A stretch of 64,000 bases of DNA from Pseudomonas fluorescens (GCF_902497995.1 NZ_CABVII010000006.1:186001-250000), one strand, 5' to 3'; numbered from the stretch's first letter, positions 30,495-40,678 are shown. Made by a program: numbers and translations. The notes: generated from the letters alone by a model not told the origin.

Positions 30495-30523
30495 AAAAGC
30501 CCGCCGTCGCTGCGGGCTTTTTC
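30495..30523 (+). terminator. Rho-independent terminator of sutA
   Basis: AAAAGCCCGC (30495-30504), 7-base loop, GCGGGCTTTT (30512-30521), further T. Confidence 0.88.
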
Positions 30524-30552
30524 ATGGGCGAAGATTAAAGAGGCCGAAAAGC

Positions 30553-30636
30553 TTCGCGGGCAAGCCTCGCTCCTACAGGATTTTCGTTGTGCGCGATATT
30601 TGCGAAAATCCTGTAGGAGCGAGGCTTGCCCGCGAA
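30553..30636. repeat. REPIN (GTAGGAGCGAGGC type, extended arms)
   Basis: Inverted REP pair whose complementarity extends inward (CAGGATTTTCG / CGAAAATCCTG), leaving a loop of about 18 bases. Confidence 0.9.
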
Positions 30637-30652
30637 GGCGATCTCGAAGACG

Positions 30653-31357
30653 CTACGAAACCGAGTTCCAGCGCGCCAGCAACGCCGGCAAATCGCGCAG
30701 GCTACGAATCTCCGCGTCCGGCAAACGATCCGCTTCCCAGGCTTTGCCCGTCGGGTTAAACCAGATCGCCCGTAACCCCGCCTGCTGGGCACCGGCAATG
30801 TCATCCCCAGGATGATCACCGATATGCACCGCGGTCTCAGCCGTTGCCCCGCCACGCTGCAACGCCTCATGAAACAGTCGCGCGTCGGGTTTGGCGATGC
30901 CGATGTCTTCAGCGCACAAAGCAAACTTGAAGTAATCCGCCAGTCCTAATCGGCGCACATCGGCGTTGCCATTGGTGACCACGCCCAAGGCGTAGTGCTT
31001 GGCCAAAGTCTCCAGTGTCGGTTCGACTTCAGGGAAAACTTCGATCTGATGCCGTGCATGCAAAAACACTTCAAAGCCCTCGTCAGCCAGATCCGACGCC
31101 TGGCCATGGTCGTAGCCGGCTTCTTCCAGCGCGTGGAACAGCACCCGCCGACGCAGGGCGCTGATGCGGTGCTTGAGGCTCGGTTCGCTGCTCAGAATCC
31201 GTTCGCGAATCGTCCACAAATGCTCCACCGGCAGCGCACCCAGATGGGGGGCGTGCTCGGTCAGCCATTCACGCAATACGGCTTCGGCACTGACGATCAC
31301 CGGGGCGGTGTCCCACAGGGTGTCGTCGAGGTCGAAGGTGATCAATTGGATGGTCAT
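30653..31357 (-). CDS. HAD-superfamily hydrolase
   Basis: A 234-residue HAD phosphatase: motif [11 protein letters not shown] with nucleophile D9 and acid D11, motif II in VTNGN, motif III lysine in [10 protein letters not shown] and motif IV in [13 protein letters not shown]. The cap domain is helical. The substrate is unknown; YjjG-like nucleotidases are related. Its start overlaps the xerC stop by four bases, so it is translated in one operon with xerC, DUF484, dapF and lysA. It corresponds to PA5281. Confidence 0.88.
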   Translation of the reverse strand: MTIQLITFDLDDTLWDTAPVIVSAEAVLREWLTEHAPHLGALPVEHLWTIRERILSSEPSLKHRISALRRRVLFHALEEAGYDHGQASDLADEGFEVFLHARHQIEVFPEVEPTLETLAKHYALGVVTNGNADVRRLGLADYFKFALCAEDIGIAKPDARLFHEALQRGGATAETAVHIGDHPGDDIAGAQQAGLRAIWFNPTGKAWEADRLPDAEIRSLRDLPALLARWNSVS

Positions 31358-32253
31358 GAATCATCGCCTTTAATGCGTTTGGCCCGTGGGTGGGCGCTGT
31401 CGTAAACCGTGGCCAGGTGCTGGAAATCCAGGTGGGTGTAGATCTGGGTGGTCTTGATGTCCGAGTGGCCGAGCAGCTCTTGTACCGCTCGCAGATCCTG
31501 TGAGGATTCCAGCAAATGGCTGGCAAAGGAATGCCGCAACATGTGCGGGTGCAGGTTCTGTCCCAGCTCGCGTTCGCCAGCGGCCTTGACCCGCACCTGA
31601 ATCGCCCGGGGGCCGAGGCGGCGACCTTGCTGGCTGACAAACACCGCATCGTCCGTCGGGTTGGTCATCGCCCGCAATGGCAGCCACTGCTCCAGCGCTT
31701 CGCGCGCTTTCTTGCCGATGGGCAACAGCCGCGTCTTGCTGCCCTTGCCGAGCACCTGGACCATCCCGTCCGCCAGGTCCAGCTGATCGAGATTGAGCCC
31801 GGTCAGCTCCGAAAGGCGCAATCCAGAGGAATAGAACAACTCCAGAATCGCCTGGTCACGACGCGCCAGAAAGTCATCTTCCACCGCGCCTTCCAGCAAT
31901 TGCAGCGCGCGGTCGGTATCGAGGGTTTTCGGCAGGCGGCGTTCGCCCTTGGGCGGTGCCAGACCGTTGGCCGGATCGTGGTCACAAAGACCTTCTCGGT
32001 TCAGATAGTGATACAGCCCGCGCACTGCCGAGAGTAGCCGCGCCAGGCTGCGGGAAGATTGGCCTTGGGCGTGCAAGCGAGCGATCAGGCTGCGCAGGCG
32101 CTGGATGTCCAGGGCGGCCCAACTGTCGATGTTCTGTTTGACGCACCAGCCCAGCACTTTGTCGAGGTCGCGGCGGTAGGCGTACAGCGTGTGGGGCGAC
32201 ACCTGGCGCTCACTGCGCAGGTGTTCGCAGTAAGCGTCCAGTTGCCGTTCCAC
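31354..32253 (-). CDS. xerC: Tyrosine recombinase XerC
   Basis: A 299-residue integrase. The N-terminal SAM-like domain (about 1-90) holds the core-binding fold; the catalytic domain has the first arginine in [12 protein letters not shown], the box [12 protein letters not shown], and [14 protein letters not shown] with the nucleophile tyrosine near the end. With XerD it resolves chromosome dimers at dif. In Pseudomonas this gene is also called sss and affects root colonisation. It sits in an operon: 2-base gap from DUF484, 4-base overlap with the HAD gene. Confidence 0.95.
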   Translation of the reverse strand: MERQLDAYCEHLRSERQVSPHTLYAYRRDLDKVLGWCVKQNIDSWAALDIQRLRSLIARLHAQGQSSRSLARLLSAVRGLYHYLNREGLCDHDPANGLAPPKGERRLPKTLDTDRALQLLEGAVEDDFLARRDQAILELFYSSGLRLSELTGLNLDQLDLADGMVQVLGKGSKTRLLPIGKKAREALEQWLPLRAMTNPTDDAVFVSQQGRRLGPRAIQVRVKAAGERELGQNLHPHMLRHSFASHLLESSQDLRAVQELLGHSDIKTTQIYTHLDFQHLATVYDSAHPRAKRIKGDDS

Positions 32254-32255
32254 GA

Positions 32256-32981
32256 TCAGCGTACCGTGCGCAGGGAGCTGTTGACCCGTGGCAGCACGCG
32301 CCCCATGACTTCGGCGATGTAGCTGAGGAACAGCGTGCCCACCGAACTCTTGTAGTGTTGCGGATCGCGGCTGGCGATGGCCAGTACGCCATGGATGCCT
32401 TGATGGTTGATGGCAACCACGGCGGTGGAGCCGATCTGCTTGCGCTGTTCTTCGCCGAACAGGAAGTCCAGTTCGTGCTCACGCAGGCTGCCGCTGACGC
32501 TTTTGTTTTCCGAGAGCAAGCCGCCAATGGCCGTTTGCGCGTCGGCATGGGTCACCCAGCGGCCGACCGGCATCGGGTTGTCACCCAGCAGGATCAGGCT
32601 GACAAAGGGCACCTGGAAGTCCTGGCGCAGGCTGTCTTCGACGCTGATCACCACGTCTTCCAGGCTGGTGGCATCCATCAGCGCGAGAATCAGGCGGCGG
32701 GTCTTGTCGAAGAGGCGGTCGTTGTCGCGAGCCACGTCCATCAAATGCGAGAGGCGATGACGCAACTCGATGTTGCGGTCGCGCAGGATGGTCATCTGGC
32801 GTTCGACCAGGGACACGGTGTCGCCGCGCTGGTGCGGAATGCGCAAGGCAGGGAGCAATTCTTCGTGCTCGACGAAGAAATCCGGATGAGCCTCCAGGTA
32901 CGCGGCAATCGCCGCCGCCTCAAGGCTTTCGGAAGGGGATTCGTCGGGCTGTAGGGCGGGAACCTGAGGCTTATCTTTCAT
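32256..32981 (-). CDS. DUF484 family GAF-like protein
   Basis: A 241-residue protein between dapF and xerC, the usual place for DUF484 in gamma-proteobacteria. After an N-terminal helical segment ([20 protein letters not shown]) comes a coiled region (about 60-90) and a GAF-like domain (about 95-235). The function is unknown. I chose ATG 32981 (with GAGAGAG upstream); ATG 33017 lies inside dapF and lacks family sequence. Confidence 0.88.
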   Translation of the reverse strand: MKDKPQVPALQPDESPSESLEAAAIAAYLEAHPDFFVEHEELLPALRIPHQRGDTVSLVERQMTILRDRNIELRHRLSHLMDVARDNDRLFDKTRRLILALMDATSLEDVVISVEDSLRQDFQVPFVSLILLGDNPMPVGRWVTHADAQTAIGGLLSENKSVSGSLREHELDFLFGEEQRKQIGSTAVVAINHQGIHGVLAIASRDPQHYKSSVGTLFLSYIAEVMGRVLPRVNSSLRTVR

Positions 32982-32994
32982 GGATTTGACTCTC

Positions 32995-33825
32995 TCAAAG
33001 ACGCACTTGTCCTTCATAAACGCGCACTGCCGGGCCGGTCATCATTACCGGTTGGCCTGGGCCTGCCCATTCAATGGACAGACGCCCGCCAGGCAGGTCG
33101 ATCAATAGGGGCGAATCCATCCACCCCTGGCTGATCGCGGCCACTGCGGCAGCACAGGCGCCGGTTCCGCAAGCCTGGGTTTCCCCGGCCCCACGTTCCC
33201 AGACGCGCAACTGCGCACGATTGCGGTCGATGACCTGGAGAAAACCGACATTGACCCGCGACGGAAAGCGCGGATGGTGTTCGATTTTCGGCCCCAGTTC
33301 ATGCACCGGTGCGTTGTTGATGTCGCTGACCCGCAGCACGGCATGGGGATTGCCCATGGACACGGCGGCCAATTCGATCGCCGTACCCTCGACGTCAACC
33401 CGATAATTCAGGGCCTGTTCCGGCGCGTCGAACGGAATGTCGGCCGGCACCAGGCGCGGCGCGCCCATGTTGACACTGATCTGGCCGTCGCTGCGAATAT
33501 CCAGTTCGATGATGCCGCTTTTGGTCTCGACACGGATCTGCCGTTTCGCGGTCAGGCGCTTGTCGAGCACGAAGCGGGCGAAGCAGCGCGCACCGTTGCC
33601 GCACTGTTCCACTTCGGAGCCGTCGGAGTTGAAGATCCGATAACGGAAATCCACCTCCGGGTTGCTCGGTGCTTCGACGATCAGCAACTGGTCGAAACCG
33701 ATGCCCGTGTGCCGATCGCCCCATTGCTTTGCATGTTTGGGCAAAATATGCGCGTGCTGGCTGACCAGGTCGAGGACCATGAAGTCATTGCCCAGGCCGT
33801 GCATCTTGGTAAAACGCAGCAGCAT
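32995..33825 (-). CDS. dapF: Diaminopimelate epimerase
   Basis: A 276-residue DapF that converts LL- to meso-diaminopimelate for lysine and cell-wall synthesis. Both catalytic cysteines are visible in [10 protein letters not shown] and [12 protein letters not shown], and the N-terminus [10 protein letters not shown] is typical. It follows lysA by four bases in the same operon. Confidence 0.96.
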   Translation of the reverse strand: MLLRFTKMHGLGNDFMVLDLVSQHAHILPKHAKQWGDRHTGIGFDQLLIVEAPSNPEVDFRYRIFNSDGSEVEQCGNGARCFARFVLDKRLTAKRQIRVETKSGIIELDIRSDGQISVNMGAPRLVPADIPFDAPEQALNYRVDVEGTAIELAAVSMGNPHAVLRVSDINNAPVHELGPKIEHHPRFPSRVNVGFLQVIDRNRAQLRVWERGAGETQACGTGACAAAVAAISQGWMDSPLLIDLPGGRLSIEWAGPGQPVMMTGPAVRVYEGQVRL

Positions 33826-33829
33826 GGTT

Positions 33830-35077
33830 TTACTCCGGCAGCAGGCTTTCGCCAGCGAACAACTCGGCTACCGTCTCACGGCGACGCACTTCAAATGCCT
33901 GATCACCGTCCACCAACACTTCGGCGGCACGGCCGCGGGTGTTGTAGTTGGAACTCATGACAAACCCATAGGCGCCGGCCGAATGCACGGCCAGCAGGTC
34001 GCCTTCTTCCAGGGCCAGCTGACGATCCTTGGCCAGGAAGTCGCCGGTCTCGCAGATCGGCCCGACGATGTCGTAGGCGCGGGCCGCGGTATTGCGCGGG
34101 CGCACGGCGGTGACGTCCATCCAGGCCTGGTACAGCGCCGGGCGGATCAGGTCGTTCATGGCCGCGTCGACGATGGCGAAATCTTTGTGTTCGGTGTGCT
34201 TGAGGTACTCGACCTGGGTCAGCAGTACGCCGGCGTTGGCGACGACAAAACGGCCCGGCTCGAACACCAGCGCCAGGTCACGACCGTCGAGACGTTCGCG
34301 CACGGCTTTGATGTAGTCGGCAGCCAAGGGCGGCTCCTCATCGCGATAACGCACGCCCAGACCACCACCGAGATCGATGTGATGCAGGTAGATCCCGCAC
34401 TCGCCGAGGCGGTCGACCAGGCCCAGCAGGCGGTCGAGGGCATCGATAAAGGGCGGCAGGGTGGTCAGTTGCGAGCCGATGTGGCAATCGACGCCGACCA
34501 CTTCCAGGTTGGGCAGCTGCGCGGCGCGGATGTACACATCTTCGGCGTCGGCGATGGCGATGCCGAACTTGTTCTCTTTAAGACCGGTGGAGATGTACGG
34601 ATGCGTGCCGGCATCGACGTCCGGGTTCACACGCAGCGAGATCGGTGCGCGCACGCCCAGCTCGGCGGCGACAACCTGCAGGCGCTCCAGCTCGTCGGTG
34701 GATTCGACGTTGAAGCAATGCACGCCGACTTCCAGGGCGCGACGCATGTCGTCACGGGTCTTGCCGACGCCGGAGAACACGATCTTGTCGGCGCTGCCGC
34801 CAGCAGCCAATACGCGCTCCAGCTCGCCACGGGAGACGATGTCGAAACCGGCGCCCAGACGCGCCAGGACATTCAGTACACCCAGGTTGGAGTTGGCCTT
34901 GACCGCAAAACACACCAGGTGCGGCATGCCGGCCAGCGCATCGGCGAACGCCAGGTACTGGGCTTCGATGTGTGCGCGAGAGTAGACGTAAGTCGGTGTG
35001 CCAAAGCGTTCGGCGATGGCGGACAGGGCAACACCTTCCGCGAACAGCTCACCGTCACGGTAGTTAAAAGCGTTCAT
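33830..35077 (-). CDS. lysA: Diaminopimelate decarboxylase
   Basis: A 415-residue fold-type III PLP enzyme making L-lysine from meso-diaminopimelate. The PLP lysine is in [13 protein letters not shown] (about residue 60), HIGSQ and GGGLGV are in the barrel, and the active-site cysteine is in [10 protein letters not shown]. Its order lppL-lysA-dapF matches other pseudomonads. Confidence 0.96.
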   Translation of the reverse strand: MNAFNYRDGELFAEGVALSAIAERFGTPTYVYSRAHIEAQYLAFADALAGMPHLVCFAVKANSNLGVLNVLARLGAGFDIVSRGELERVLAAGGSADKIVFSGVGKTRDDMRRALEVGVHCFNVESTDELERLQVVAAELGVRAPISLRVNPDVDAGTHPYISTGLKENKFGIAIADAEDVYIRAAQLPNLEVVGVDCHIGSQLTTLPPFIDALDRLLGLVDRLGECGIYLHHIDLGGGLGVRYRDEEPPLAADYIKAVRERLDGRDLALVFEPGRFVVANAGVLLTQVEYLKHTEHKDFAIVDAAMNDLIRPALYQAWMDVTAVRPRNTAARAYDIVGPICETGDFLAKDRQLALEEGDLLAVHSAGAYGFVMSSNYNTRGRAAEVLVDGDQAFEVRRRETVAELFAGESLLPE

Positions 35078-35086
35078 GATGTTCCC

Positions 35087-35263
35087 TTATTGGTAGACGT
35101 CGTGCTTGTGTGCTTTAGACGCAGGCTGCTGTTGCGATGACTTGGCCTGCTCGACAGGATCCTGGTTCTCATCAGGCAGGTACAGCGGGCCTTTTTGACC
35201 GCAGGCCGACACAAGGCAGGCGACCGCGGCGAGCGCAGCAAGGGAAGAGATCAGGCGCTTCAT
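35087..35263 (-). CDS. lppL: Small lipoprotein LppL
   Basis: A 58-residue lipoprotein: signal sequence MKRLISSLAALAAVACLVSA followed directly by Cys21 and GQKGPLYLP, the conserved mature start of this family. The rest is a short Gln/Lys-rich tail. AAGGAT precedes the ATG at 35263. It lies nine bases upstream of lysA; the same gene precedes lysA in P. aeruginosa (PA5276). Probably periplasmic or outer-membrane anchored. Its role is unknown. Confidence 0.88.
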   Translation of the reverse strand: MKRLISSLAALAAVACLVSACGQKGPLYLPDENQDPVEQAKSSQQQPASKAHKHDVYQ

Positions 35264-35388
35264 GGCGAAATCCTTGAAAATGCATTAATTGCGCCGGAGT
35301 ATACCGGCCACCCGGCAGCTTGCCTATGCGACGGGGCTCCCGTCTGGCGGGGCTTGGGCTGCTGCCTGCCAGCCAGGTGAAATCCCCT

Positions 35389-35476
35389 GTGGGAGCGGGC
35401 TTGCTCGCGAAGGTGGAGTGTCAGTCGACATTGATGCTGCCTGACACGCCGCCTTCGCGAGCAAGCCCGCTCCCAC
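35389..35476. repeat. REPIN (GTGGGAGCGGGC type)
   Basis: Inverted REP pair in the divergent gap between lppL and cyaY. Confidence 0.9.
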
Positions 35477-35594
35477 AGGGAACGTGTTTGATGTACCTAT
35501 ATTGGCTGTTGATCGTTATCCTTTGCATTCGCCGTGGCTCGCCCGTATCTTGCGGCGCTTGAGCGTGAGTAGACACTTTTTCGAGGTTGCCGCA

Positions 35595-35927
35595 ATGAGT
35601 TTGACCGAAGCCCGTTTCCACGATCTGGTCGATGCCACCCAGCAATCGTTGGAGGATATTTTTGACGAGAGTGACCTGGATATCGATCTGGAAAGTTCGG
35701 CCGGTGTGCTGACCGTCAAGTTCGAAAACGGCACGGCGCTGATCTTCAGCCGCCAGGAGCCGTTGCGTCAGCTGTGGCTGGCGGCAGTGTCCGGTGGCTT
35801 CCACTTCGACTATGACGAAGAAAGCGAACGCTGGATGTGCGACAAGAGCGAAGAGCAATTGGGCGAAATGCTCGAGCGCATCGTCAAGCTGCAGGCTGAC
35901 GTCGAACTCGATTTCGAAGGCCTGTGA
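35595..35927 (+). CDS. cyaY: Iron-sulfur assembly frataxin homologue
   Basis: A 110-residue frataxin-like protein: acidic first helix LVDATQQSLEDIFDESDLDI, beta-strands with VLTVKFENGTALIFSRQEPL, then the conserved QLWLAAVSGGFHFDY. CyaY binds iron and modulates IscS activity in Fe-S assembly. The start at ATG 35595 fits the family; the upstream frame does not. The DUF1289 gene follows after four bases. Confidence 0.93.
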   Translation: MSLTEARFHDLVDATQQSLEDIFDESDLDIDLESSAGVLTVKFENGTALIFSRQEPLRQLWLAAVSGGFHFDYDEESERWMCDKSEEQLGEMLERIVKLQADVELDFEGL

Positions 35928-35931
35928 GACC

Positions 35932-36150
35932 GTGACCCAGCCTGCGCTCGTTCGTCCGCCCAAGCCGCTCTACAGCAATGTCAGCCCGGCGGTGCCTTCG
36001 CCGTGCAGCGGTGTATGTCGGCTGGATGAGCAGAAGGTCTGCCTCGGGTGTTTTCGCCACGTCGAAGACATCCGCGAATGGCGCTCGGCGGATGACGAGC
36101 GCCGGCGGGTTATCTGCGCCCAGGCTGCCCAGCGCAAATCCTGCGCCTGA
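35932..36150 (+). CDS. DUF1289 protein
   Basis: A 72-residue protein from GTG 35932. The family signature is clear: SPCSGVCRLDEQKVCLGC followed by R-x-x-x-x-I-x-E-W. The four cysteines probably bind a metal. It follows cyaY by four bases in the same frame order, suggesting coexpression. The function is unknown. Confidence 0.85.
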   Translation: MTQPALVRPPKPLYSNVSPAVPSPCSGVCRLDEQKVCLGCFRHVEDIREWRSADDERRRVICAQAAQRKSCA

Positions 36151-36161
36151 CGCATAACCAT

Positions 36162-36249
36162 GTGGGAGCGGGCTTGCTCGCGAATGCGGTGTGACAGGCA
36201 AAATTGATGTCGACTGATACACCGCATTCGCGAGCAAGCCCGCTCCCAC
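36162..36249. repeat. REPIN (GTGGGAGCGGGC type)
   Basis: Inverted REP pair downstream of the DUF1289 gene. Confidence 0.9.
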
Positions 36250-36304
36250 AGGGTTGCTACTTCGCCCGCCTGCAATTTCCTCTGTCGGGGCCGTGGTCGC
36301 CGCT

Positions 36305-36404
36305 CACTTGTATATTTATTGAGCTGTGGTAGTGTCCGGGTACGCCTCAACCCATCGAGGCTCGTGAAAACCCCGCCTTTTTCTGGCGGGGTTTTGCTTT
36401 TTTC
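36305..36404 (+). ncRNA. rnk leader, attenuator-like
   Basis: A GC-rich hairpin AAAACCCCGCC (36367-36377) / GGCGGGGTTTT (36385-36395) followed by GCTTTTTTC is a full rho-independent terminator, but it stands 30-60 bases before the rnk start rather than after a gene. AT-rich sequence at about 36308-36318 could be the promoter -10. This fits the rnk leader described by others in Pseudomonas. Its signal is unknown. Confidence 0.75.
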
Positions 36405-36432
36405 GTGCAGAAGAAAGGAGTCTGCCCTGATC

Positions 36433-36843
36433 ATGACCGCACCTTCCATCACCCTTACCCGTCTGGACGTACAACGTCTGGAGCGCCTGATCGACAGCCT
36501 GGATGACACGCTGCCGGGCGTTATCGCGCTGCAAACCGAACTGGATCGCGCCGATACCCTGGTCGGTCACGATGAAGTGCCCGCCGATGTCGTGACCATG
36601 AATTCCCGTGTGCATTGCCGTGAAGAGAGCAGCGGCAAGGATTACCACCTGACGCTGGTTTACCCCAAGGATGCCAATGCCGACGAAGGCAAGATTTCCA
36701 TTCTGGCGCCGGTAGGCAGCGCATTGCTCGGCCTCAAGGTTGGCCAGCATATCGATTGGCCGGCTCCGGGCGGCAAGACCCTCAAGCTGACCCTGCTGGA
36801 AGTCGAATCACAGCCTGCCAATGGCGGCGCCTTCCCGGAATGA
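36433..36843 (+). CDS. rnk: Regulator of nucleoside diphosphate kinase
   Basis: A 136-residue Rnk/GreA-like protein: short N-terminal coiled coil (about 10-45) and a C-terminal FKBP-like domain with LTLVYPKDAN and ILAPVGSALLGLKVGQ. Rnk binds RNA polymerase near the secondary channel and affects Ndk and alginate in P. aeruginosa. The start is ATG 36433. It is probably controlled by the leader upstream and ends eight bases before the convergent cyaA. Confidence 0.92.
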   Translation: MTAPSITLTRLDVQRLERLIDSLDDTLPGVIALQTELDRADTLVGHDEVPADVVTMNSRVHCREESSGKDYHLTLVYPKDANADEGKISILAPVGSALLGLKVGQHIDWPAPGGKTLKLTLLEVESQPANGGAFPE

Positions 36844-36851
36844 CATGCCCC

Positions 36852-39698
36852 TCAGATCTGCTCGAGCGCTTCGTTCAATGCGCGCTCCAGATCGGCCTTG
36901 TAGCGCAAATACAGATTGCTTGAATGCTGACCATCACCGAGCAGGCCGGACAGGTCCAGGTCGGTGATGTAGCAACGGTAGCGCGCGGTCTCGCGACGCT
37001 GCCCGACGATTTCCCTGACGACCACGCTGAACAGCTGGTCGCCATGTTCCAGCTCTGAATACTCCCGCTGATTGCAATACAACGTGACCTGCACCTGCCC
37101 CGGTGCGGTTTTGCCGACGATCGCCTGCACGTCGTAGAACGGTTCGTTGGCCGGGGTTTGCGGCGCCGGCCGGGCTTCGACCCGACGGGCCCGCACGGGG
37201 CCCGAAGGCAGTAGCTGGAAATACAAGGTGTCCCGGCTCAGGGGCTGGGCCGCGTCCATCGGCAGCAAGGCGTCGCGCCGGAATTGGATCGATTGCAGGA
37301 ATCTGTGCAACGGCACTAGCAGGCTTTGCTCATCGCGGTAGGGCACACGTTGGTGCCACAGGGCATTGAATTCATCCAGTACGTACAGATGGGCGTGGAA
37401 CTCGCTGGTCCGGTAGAACACCTGAACGCATTCGGGCTGCCCCATCGGCAATACCAGCGCCAGATCCTGGTCTTCAAGTGCCATCGGGTCCAGGTGCAAC
37501 GGGCTGTAGCTGGCGAGGTCTGCGCCCAGGTATTCGACCAGCGCCGGCAGCGAGGCGAGGACGACGTGGTTGACATGGCCGGGCACCAGTTCCAGCACGT
37601 GGAAATGCTGCTGGACCTGAATCAGGTAGCGCTGATTGAGTTCGCTCAGCAGCAGGTTCTGCGCGGTGTCGATAATTTCTTCGACCCGCCGGGCGATGAA
37701 TTGCGCACGGTTGTGGCAGAAGCAATGAACCCGCAGCCTGGGCTGTGGCAGCCCCTTCGGCAGGTTGTTGAGGTAATCACGTACGCAGGCGAGCAAGGCG
37801 TGGGGGCCATCAAAACGGCTGATCAGTACCTCGTTCCAGCTGTTGAGCGTGACCTGGTCCAGGGTCAGCACCAGGTTTTCCCGAACCCCGGCATAACTCA
37901 GGGAATCGGTACGCTCGGTGGTCATCAGGATATTCAGGTCGCGGTGGTGCTTGAGCGGATCGATGCCGACGTTTACCAGGATCAGCACTTCGTTCGGCAC
38001 ACTCGCGCGCAATAGCGGTTCTTCGGCGACGGGCGCCAGGGGCAGGGCGATGCTCTGTTGCAGGCAGCCGAGCAGGTTGAACAGTTCGAATTCGCTCAGG
38101 TCGCTGCTGCCGGGATGCAAGGCCAGGCGGGTGCTGCTGTCGATGACGCCATTGCGGTGGCACCAGGTCAGCAGTTCCAGCAGTTGGCGGCTGCGCTTGA
38201 TCGGCGCGAAATGCTCCCACTCATGGGCGGTCAGGCTGCCGTTATACAAACCCCATTGAGTTTGTCCGGACTCTTTCTTGTCCGGCGCCTGCACCAGGGT
38301 CAGGGTGTCTTCGGCCAGGTCCGGGGCGATGCCCGGGTTGATGAACTCGACCTTGTTCGCCTTGCGCTCGAAGGCCGCATACAGCCGTCGACCCAGCACG
38401 TTGAGCTCGCGTTTGTTGATCAGGCTGACGGTGTGTTCATGGCGGGCGAACCGGGTCAGGAAGCGGTAGCTGTAAGTGAGCTCATTGACCAAGGCTCGGC
38501 GCTCAGCGCCGACTTGACGAACCTTCCACTGGCTGCGGCTATCGAGCAGGGCCAACTGGCGCTGATCCCAGTGCCATTCGTGGGCCAGGCGCTCAAGCAG
38601 CGAACGTTGCCAGCTCCCGCTGCGACTGCTGCTGCCGGTAAGCTTGCGATTCACCTTCAAATACAGCGCGCGCCGCACCAGCTCCAGCCGTTCCGGCTCG
38701 TCACGGGCGCTGAGGTATTCCTCGAGGCGTCGGTAAAGCATGACGTAGGGATCCAGCTCATCGAGGTCGAGCTGGTTGGCGAATACGGCGTGTTTGAAGC
38801 GCAGGCTGAGGCACTGGACTTGGGGGTGTTCGCTGGCATAGACCTCGGTCAGCAGTAGCTTGAGCACCGACTTGTACGGCGATTCGATGCCCTTGAATAA
38901 CTGCCACAGCCCGGCGCCGATGAATTCGCCGGGCGGAATGTACGCCAGGGGCCCCAGGTCCAGGGTTTCGTCGGCTCGAATGAAGCGTTTGGACAGCAAT
39001 GCGTGGGTGTAGCGTTCGTAGGCGACCTCTTCGTAAACCGGTACCAGCCACCAGATGGGCGTGCGTCCGGCCAACCAGATCGCGGTGCGGTAGAACTCGT
39101 CCAGCAGCAGATAGTGCTGGGTGCTGCCGCAGTCTTCCGAGCTCAGTTGATTGTCGCGCTCGCCGAGCACGAAGCGGGCCGGGTCGATCAGGAAAAAATG
39201 CGCCTCGGCGCCTTGGCTGATGGCCCAGGTTTCGAGCAGTTGGCACTTTTTACGCAGCTCGGTCAGTTCGCTTTCGCTCAAATCCGGTGCGTGACAGACC
39301 CATACGTCCATGTCGCTCTGATCGGCCTGGGCCAGGGTACCGAGGCTGCCCATCAGGAACAGGCCGTGAATCGGTCGGGGCGGATTGCTGCCGTGGCGCG
39401 GTTTATAGGAAAACGAGCGGGTGAGGCGCTGGGCTTCGGCGAGGACGTTGGCGTCCGGGTCGTAGTTCGACAATCCGGCCGGCGTGCTGCCCGAAACGTA
39501 ACCTGGCAGCAGCGGATGATTGACGTGAAAAAACAGCGGCAGCAGGGTCAGCACGCCTTGCTGGCGGGTTGAAAGCCCTCCCATGGCGCGCGCCATGCGG
39601 CCCTCATTGAGCTTCAGGAACCGTGCACGCAGTTGGCTCAGAACCTTACGGTCGATGCCTTCTTCCAGGTCGGGGCGGATTTCATGGGTGCGGGTCAT
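36852..39698 (-). CDS. cyaA: Class I adenylate cyclase
   Basis: A 948-residue enterobacterial-type adenylate cyclase. The N-terminal catalytic half carries GLFLMGSLGTLAQADQSDMD, with the metal-binding Asp pair, and the C-terminal half is the regulatory region. It makes cAMP for Vfr/CRP-type regulators; in Pseudomonas this is one of two cyclase types, the other being CyaB. It corresponds to PA5272 beside rnk. The length matches the family. Confidence 0.95.
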   Translation of the reverse strand: MTRTHEIRPDLEEGIDRKVLSQLRARFLKLNEGRMARAMGGLSTRQQGVLTLLPLFFHVNHPLLPGYVSGSTPAGLSNYDPDANVLAEAQRLTRSFSYKPRHGSNPPRPIHGLFLMGSLGTLAQADQSDMDVWVCHAPDLSESELTELRKKCQLLETWAISQGAEAHFFLIDPARFVLGERDNQLSSEDCGSTQHYLLLDEFYRTAIWLAGRTPIWWLVPVYEEVAYERYTHALLSKRFIRADETLDLGPLAYIPPGEFIGAGLWQLFKGIESPYKSVLKLLLTEVYASEHPQVQCLSLRFKHAVFANQLDLDELDPYVMLYRRLEEYLSARDEPERLELVRRALYLKVNRKLTGSSSRSGSWQRSLLERLAHEWHWDQRQLALLDSRSQWKVRQVGAERRALVNELTYSYRFLTRFARHEHTVSLINKRELNVLGRRLYAAFERKANKVEFINPGIAPDLAEDTLTLVQAPDKKESGQTQWGLYNGSLTAHEWEHFAPIKRSRQLLELLTWCHRNGVIDSSTRLALHPGSSDLSEFELFNLLGCLQQSIALPLAPVAEEPLLRASVPNEVLILVNVGIDPLKHHRDLNILMTTERTDSLSYAGVRENLVLTLDQVTLNSWNEVLISRFDGPHALLACVRDYLNNLPKGLPQPRLRVHCFCHNRAQFIARRVEEIIDTAQNLLLSELNQRYLIQVQQHFHVLELVPGHVNHVVLASLPALVEYLGADLASYSPLHLDPMALEDQDLALVLPMGQPECVQVFYRTSEFHAHLYVLDEFNALWHQRVPYRDEQSLLVPLHRFLQSIQFRRDALLPMDAAQPLSRDTLYFQLLPSGPVRARRVEARPAPQTPANEPFYDVQAIVGKTAPGQVQVTLYCNQREYSELEHGDQLFSVVVREIVGQRRETARYRCYITDLDLSGLLGDGQHSSNLYLRYKADLERALNEALEQI

Positions 39699-39870
39699 GT
39701 CAGCTCAAACCGGCTCGATTGGCCCGGACGTGGAAGGCCTCAGGATGAGGGGCAGTTTAGCGCCTCGGCCCCGGGACTTTTAAGCTGATTTTTTTTGTTT
39801 TCCTGGCGTCAGATTTCTATCGTTGAGCGCGGCAGGTAGCCGGCAGGTAGCCATGCCGGTAAGCAGGTGT

Positions 39871-39906
39871 GCCCGCGGAAATCCCGTAACAGGGGTTTCC
39901 GTGGGC
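39871..39906. other. 15-bp stem-loop
   Basis: GCCCGCGGAAATCCC (39871-39885) pairs with GGGGTTTCCGTGGGC (39892-39906) around GTAACA. No T-run, so not a classical terminator; it lies just beyond the end of the TIGR02647 gene. Confidence 0.7.
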
Positions 39907-39919
39907 GACGCGGTGAAAC

Positions 39920-40165
39920 TCAGGCTGTTTCCTGGACGCTCAGAATAGTCAGAACGGTTTGTATATTTTGCGCGGCATCACGGCCCAGGCTGGTCAGGTA
40001 TCCGCCATCGGGCTGGTCGATCAGGTCTTTCTCGTACAGGCGTTGGGCGGCGGCAATGGCTTTCGGGGCAGCGGTCTGATGAATTTTCAAACCTTCCTGG
40101 GAACTGTCCAGGTTGAAGAGTGCGAGGATTTCCAGTTCGGCAACCAACTCAGGGGTAAGCGACAT
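39920..40165 (-). CDS. TIGR02647-family protein
   Basis: An 81-residue protein beginning MSLTPELVAELEILALFNLD with a SSQEGLKIH and QRLYEKDLI pattern, the features of this Pseudomonas-type DNA-binding-like family. ATG 40165 has GGAG upstream. It matches PA5271 beside cyaA. The function is unknown. Confidence 0.8.
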   Translation of the reverse strand: MSLTPELVAELEILALFNLDSSQEGLKIHQTAAPKAIAAAQRLYEKDLIDQPDGGYLTSLGRDAAQNIQTVLTILSVQETA

Positions 40166-40289
40166 AAGGACTCCAGACTTTCTAGGAATTGGACGACAAG
40201 CGCCCCTAAGGTGAGCCCACTCGTGCCGCATGTCCAGTGCTCGCGACAGGGTTTTTTCAACTCGGCCGGCATTTCCCGATTGGGGGGCT

Positions 40290-40377
40290 GTAGGAGCGAG
40301 GCTTGCCCGCGAAGGCTTCACCGCGGTATGCCTGAGGAACCGCGTTATCGTTCTTCGCGGGCAAGCCTCGCTCCTAC
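40290..40377. repeat. REPIN (GTAGGAGCGAGGC type)
   Basis: Inverted REP pair between two small minus-strand genes. Confidence 0.9.
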
Positions 40378-40393
40378 GGTCGGGGGGCGGGGG

Positions 40394-40678
40394 TTACTTC
40401 TTTTCCGGTGGCAGCTCTGGAAGAGCACGCAGCGCTGTTTCGTACCATTCGGTGTTGAACGCGCGGTCTTCTTCGAGGATCGCATCGATTTCCACCGCCA
40501 GGACATGGGCCATCAGATTGAGGATTTCCTCACGCTCGTAACCCACCAGGGTCAGCTTGTTGAAGGTCGCCTTGGCGGCCGGTGGATTGTCGCTTTCGAT
40601 CTGGTTTTCGATGGCTTCGATCAGGGTGTTTTCGGCGAACTCTTCGTCGTCGATATCAATATCGTTTTGCTCGCTCAT
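40394..40678 (-). CDS. Conserved acidic protein of unknown function
   Basis: A 94-residue acidic protein from ATG 40678 (GAGGAG 13 bases upstream). The N-terminus is Asp/Glu-rich (NDIDIDDEEFAENTLIEAIE), then a helical segment with LTLVGYEREEILNLMAHV and YETALRALPELP. It is soluble. I recognise no named family; similar small genes occur near cyaA in pseudomonads. A second possible start at 40717 is less likely. Confidence 0.7.
   Translation of the reverse strand: MSEQNDIDIDDEEFAENTLIEAIENQIESDNPPAAKATFNKLTLVGYEREEILNLMAHVLAVEIDAILEEDRAFNTEWYETALRALPELPPEKK

Noticed and set aside
33662..35140. 492-codon frame antisense to lysA
   Set aside because: Shadow of lysA; composition is typical of an antisense frame in GC-rich DNA.
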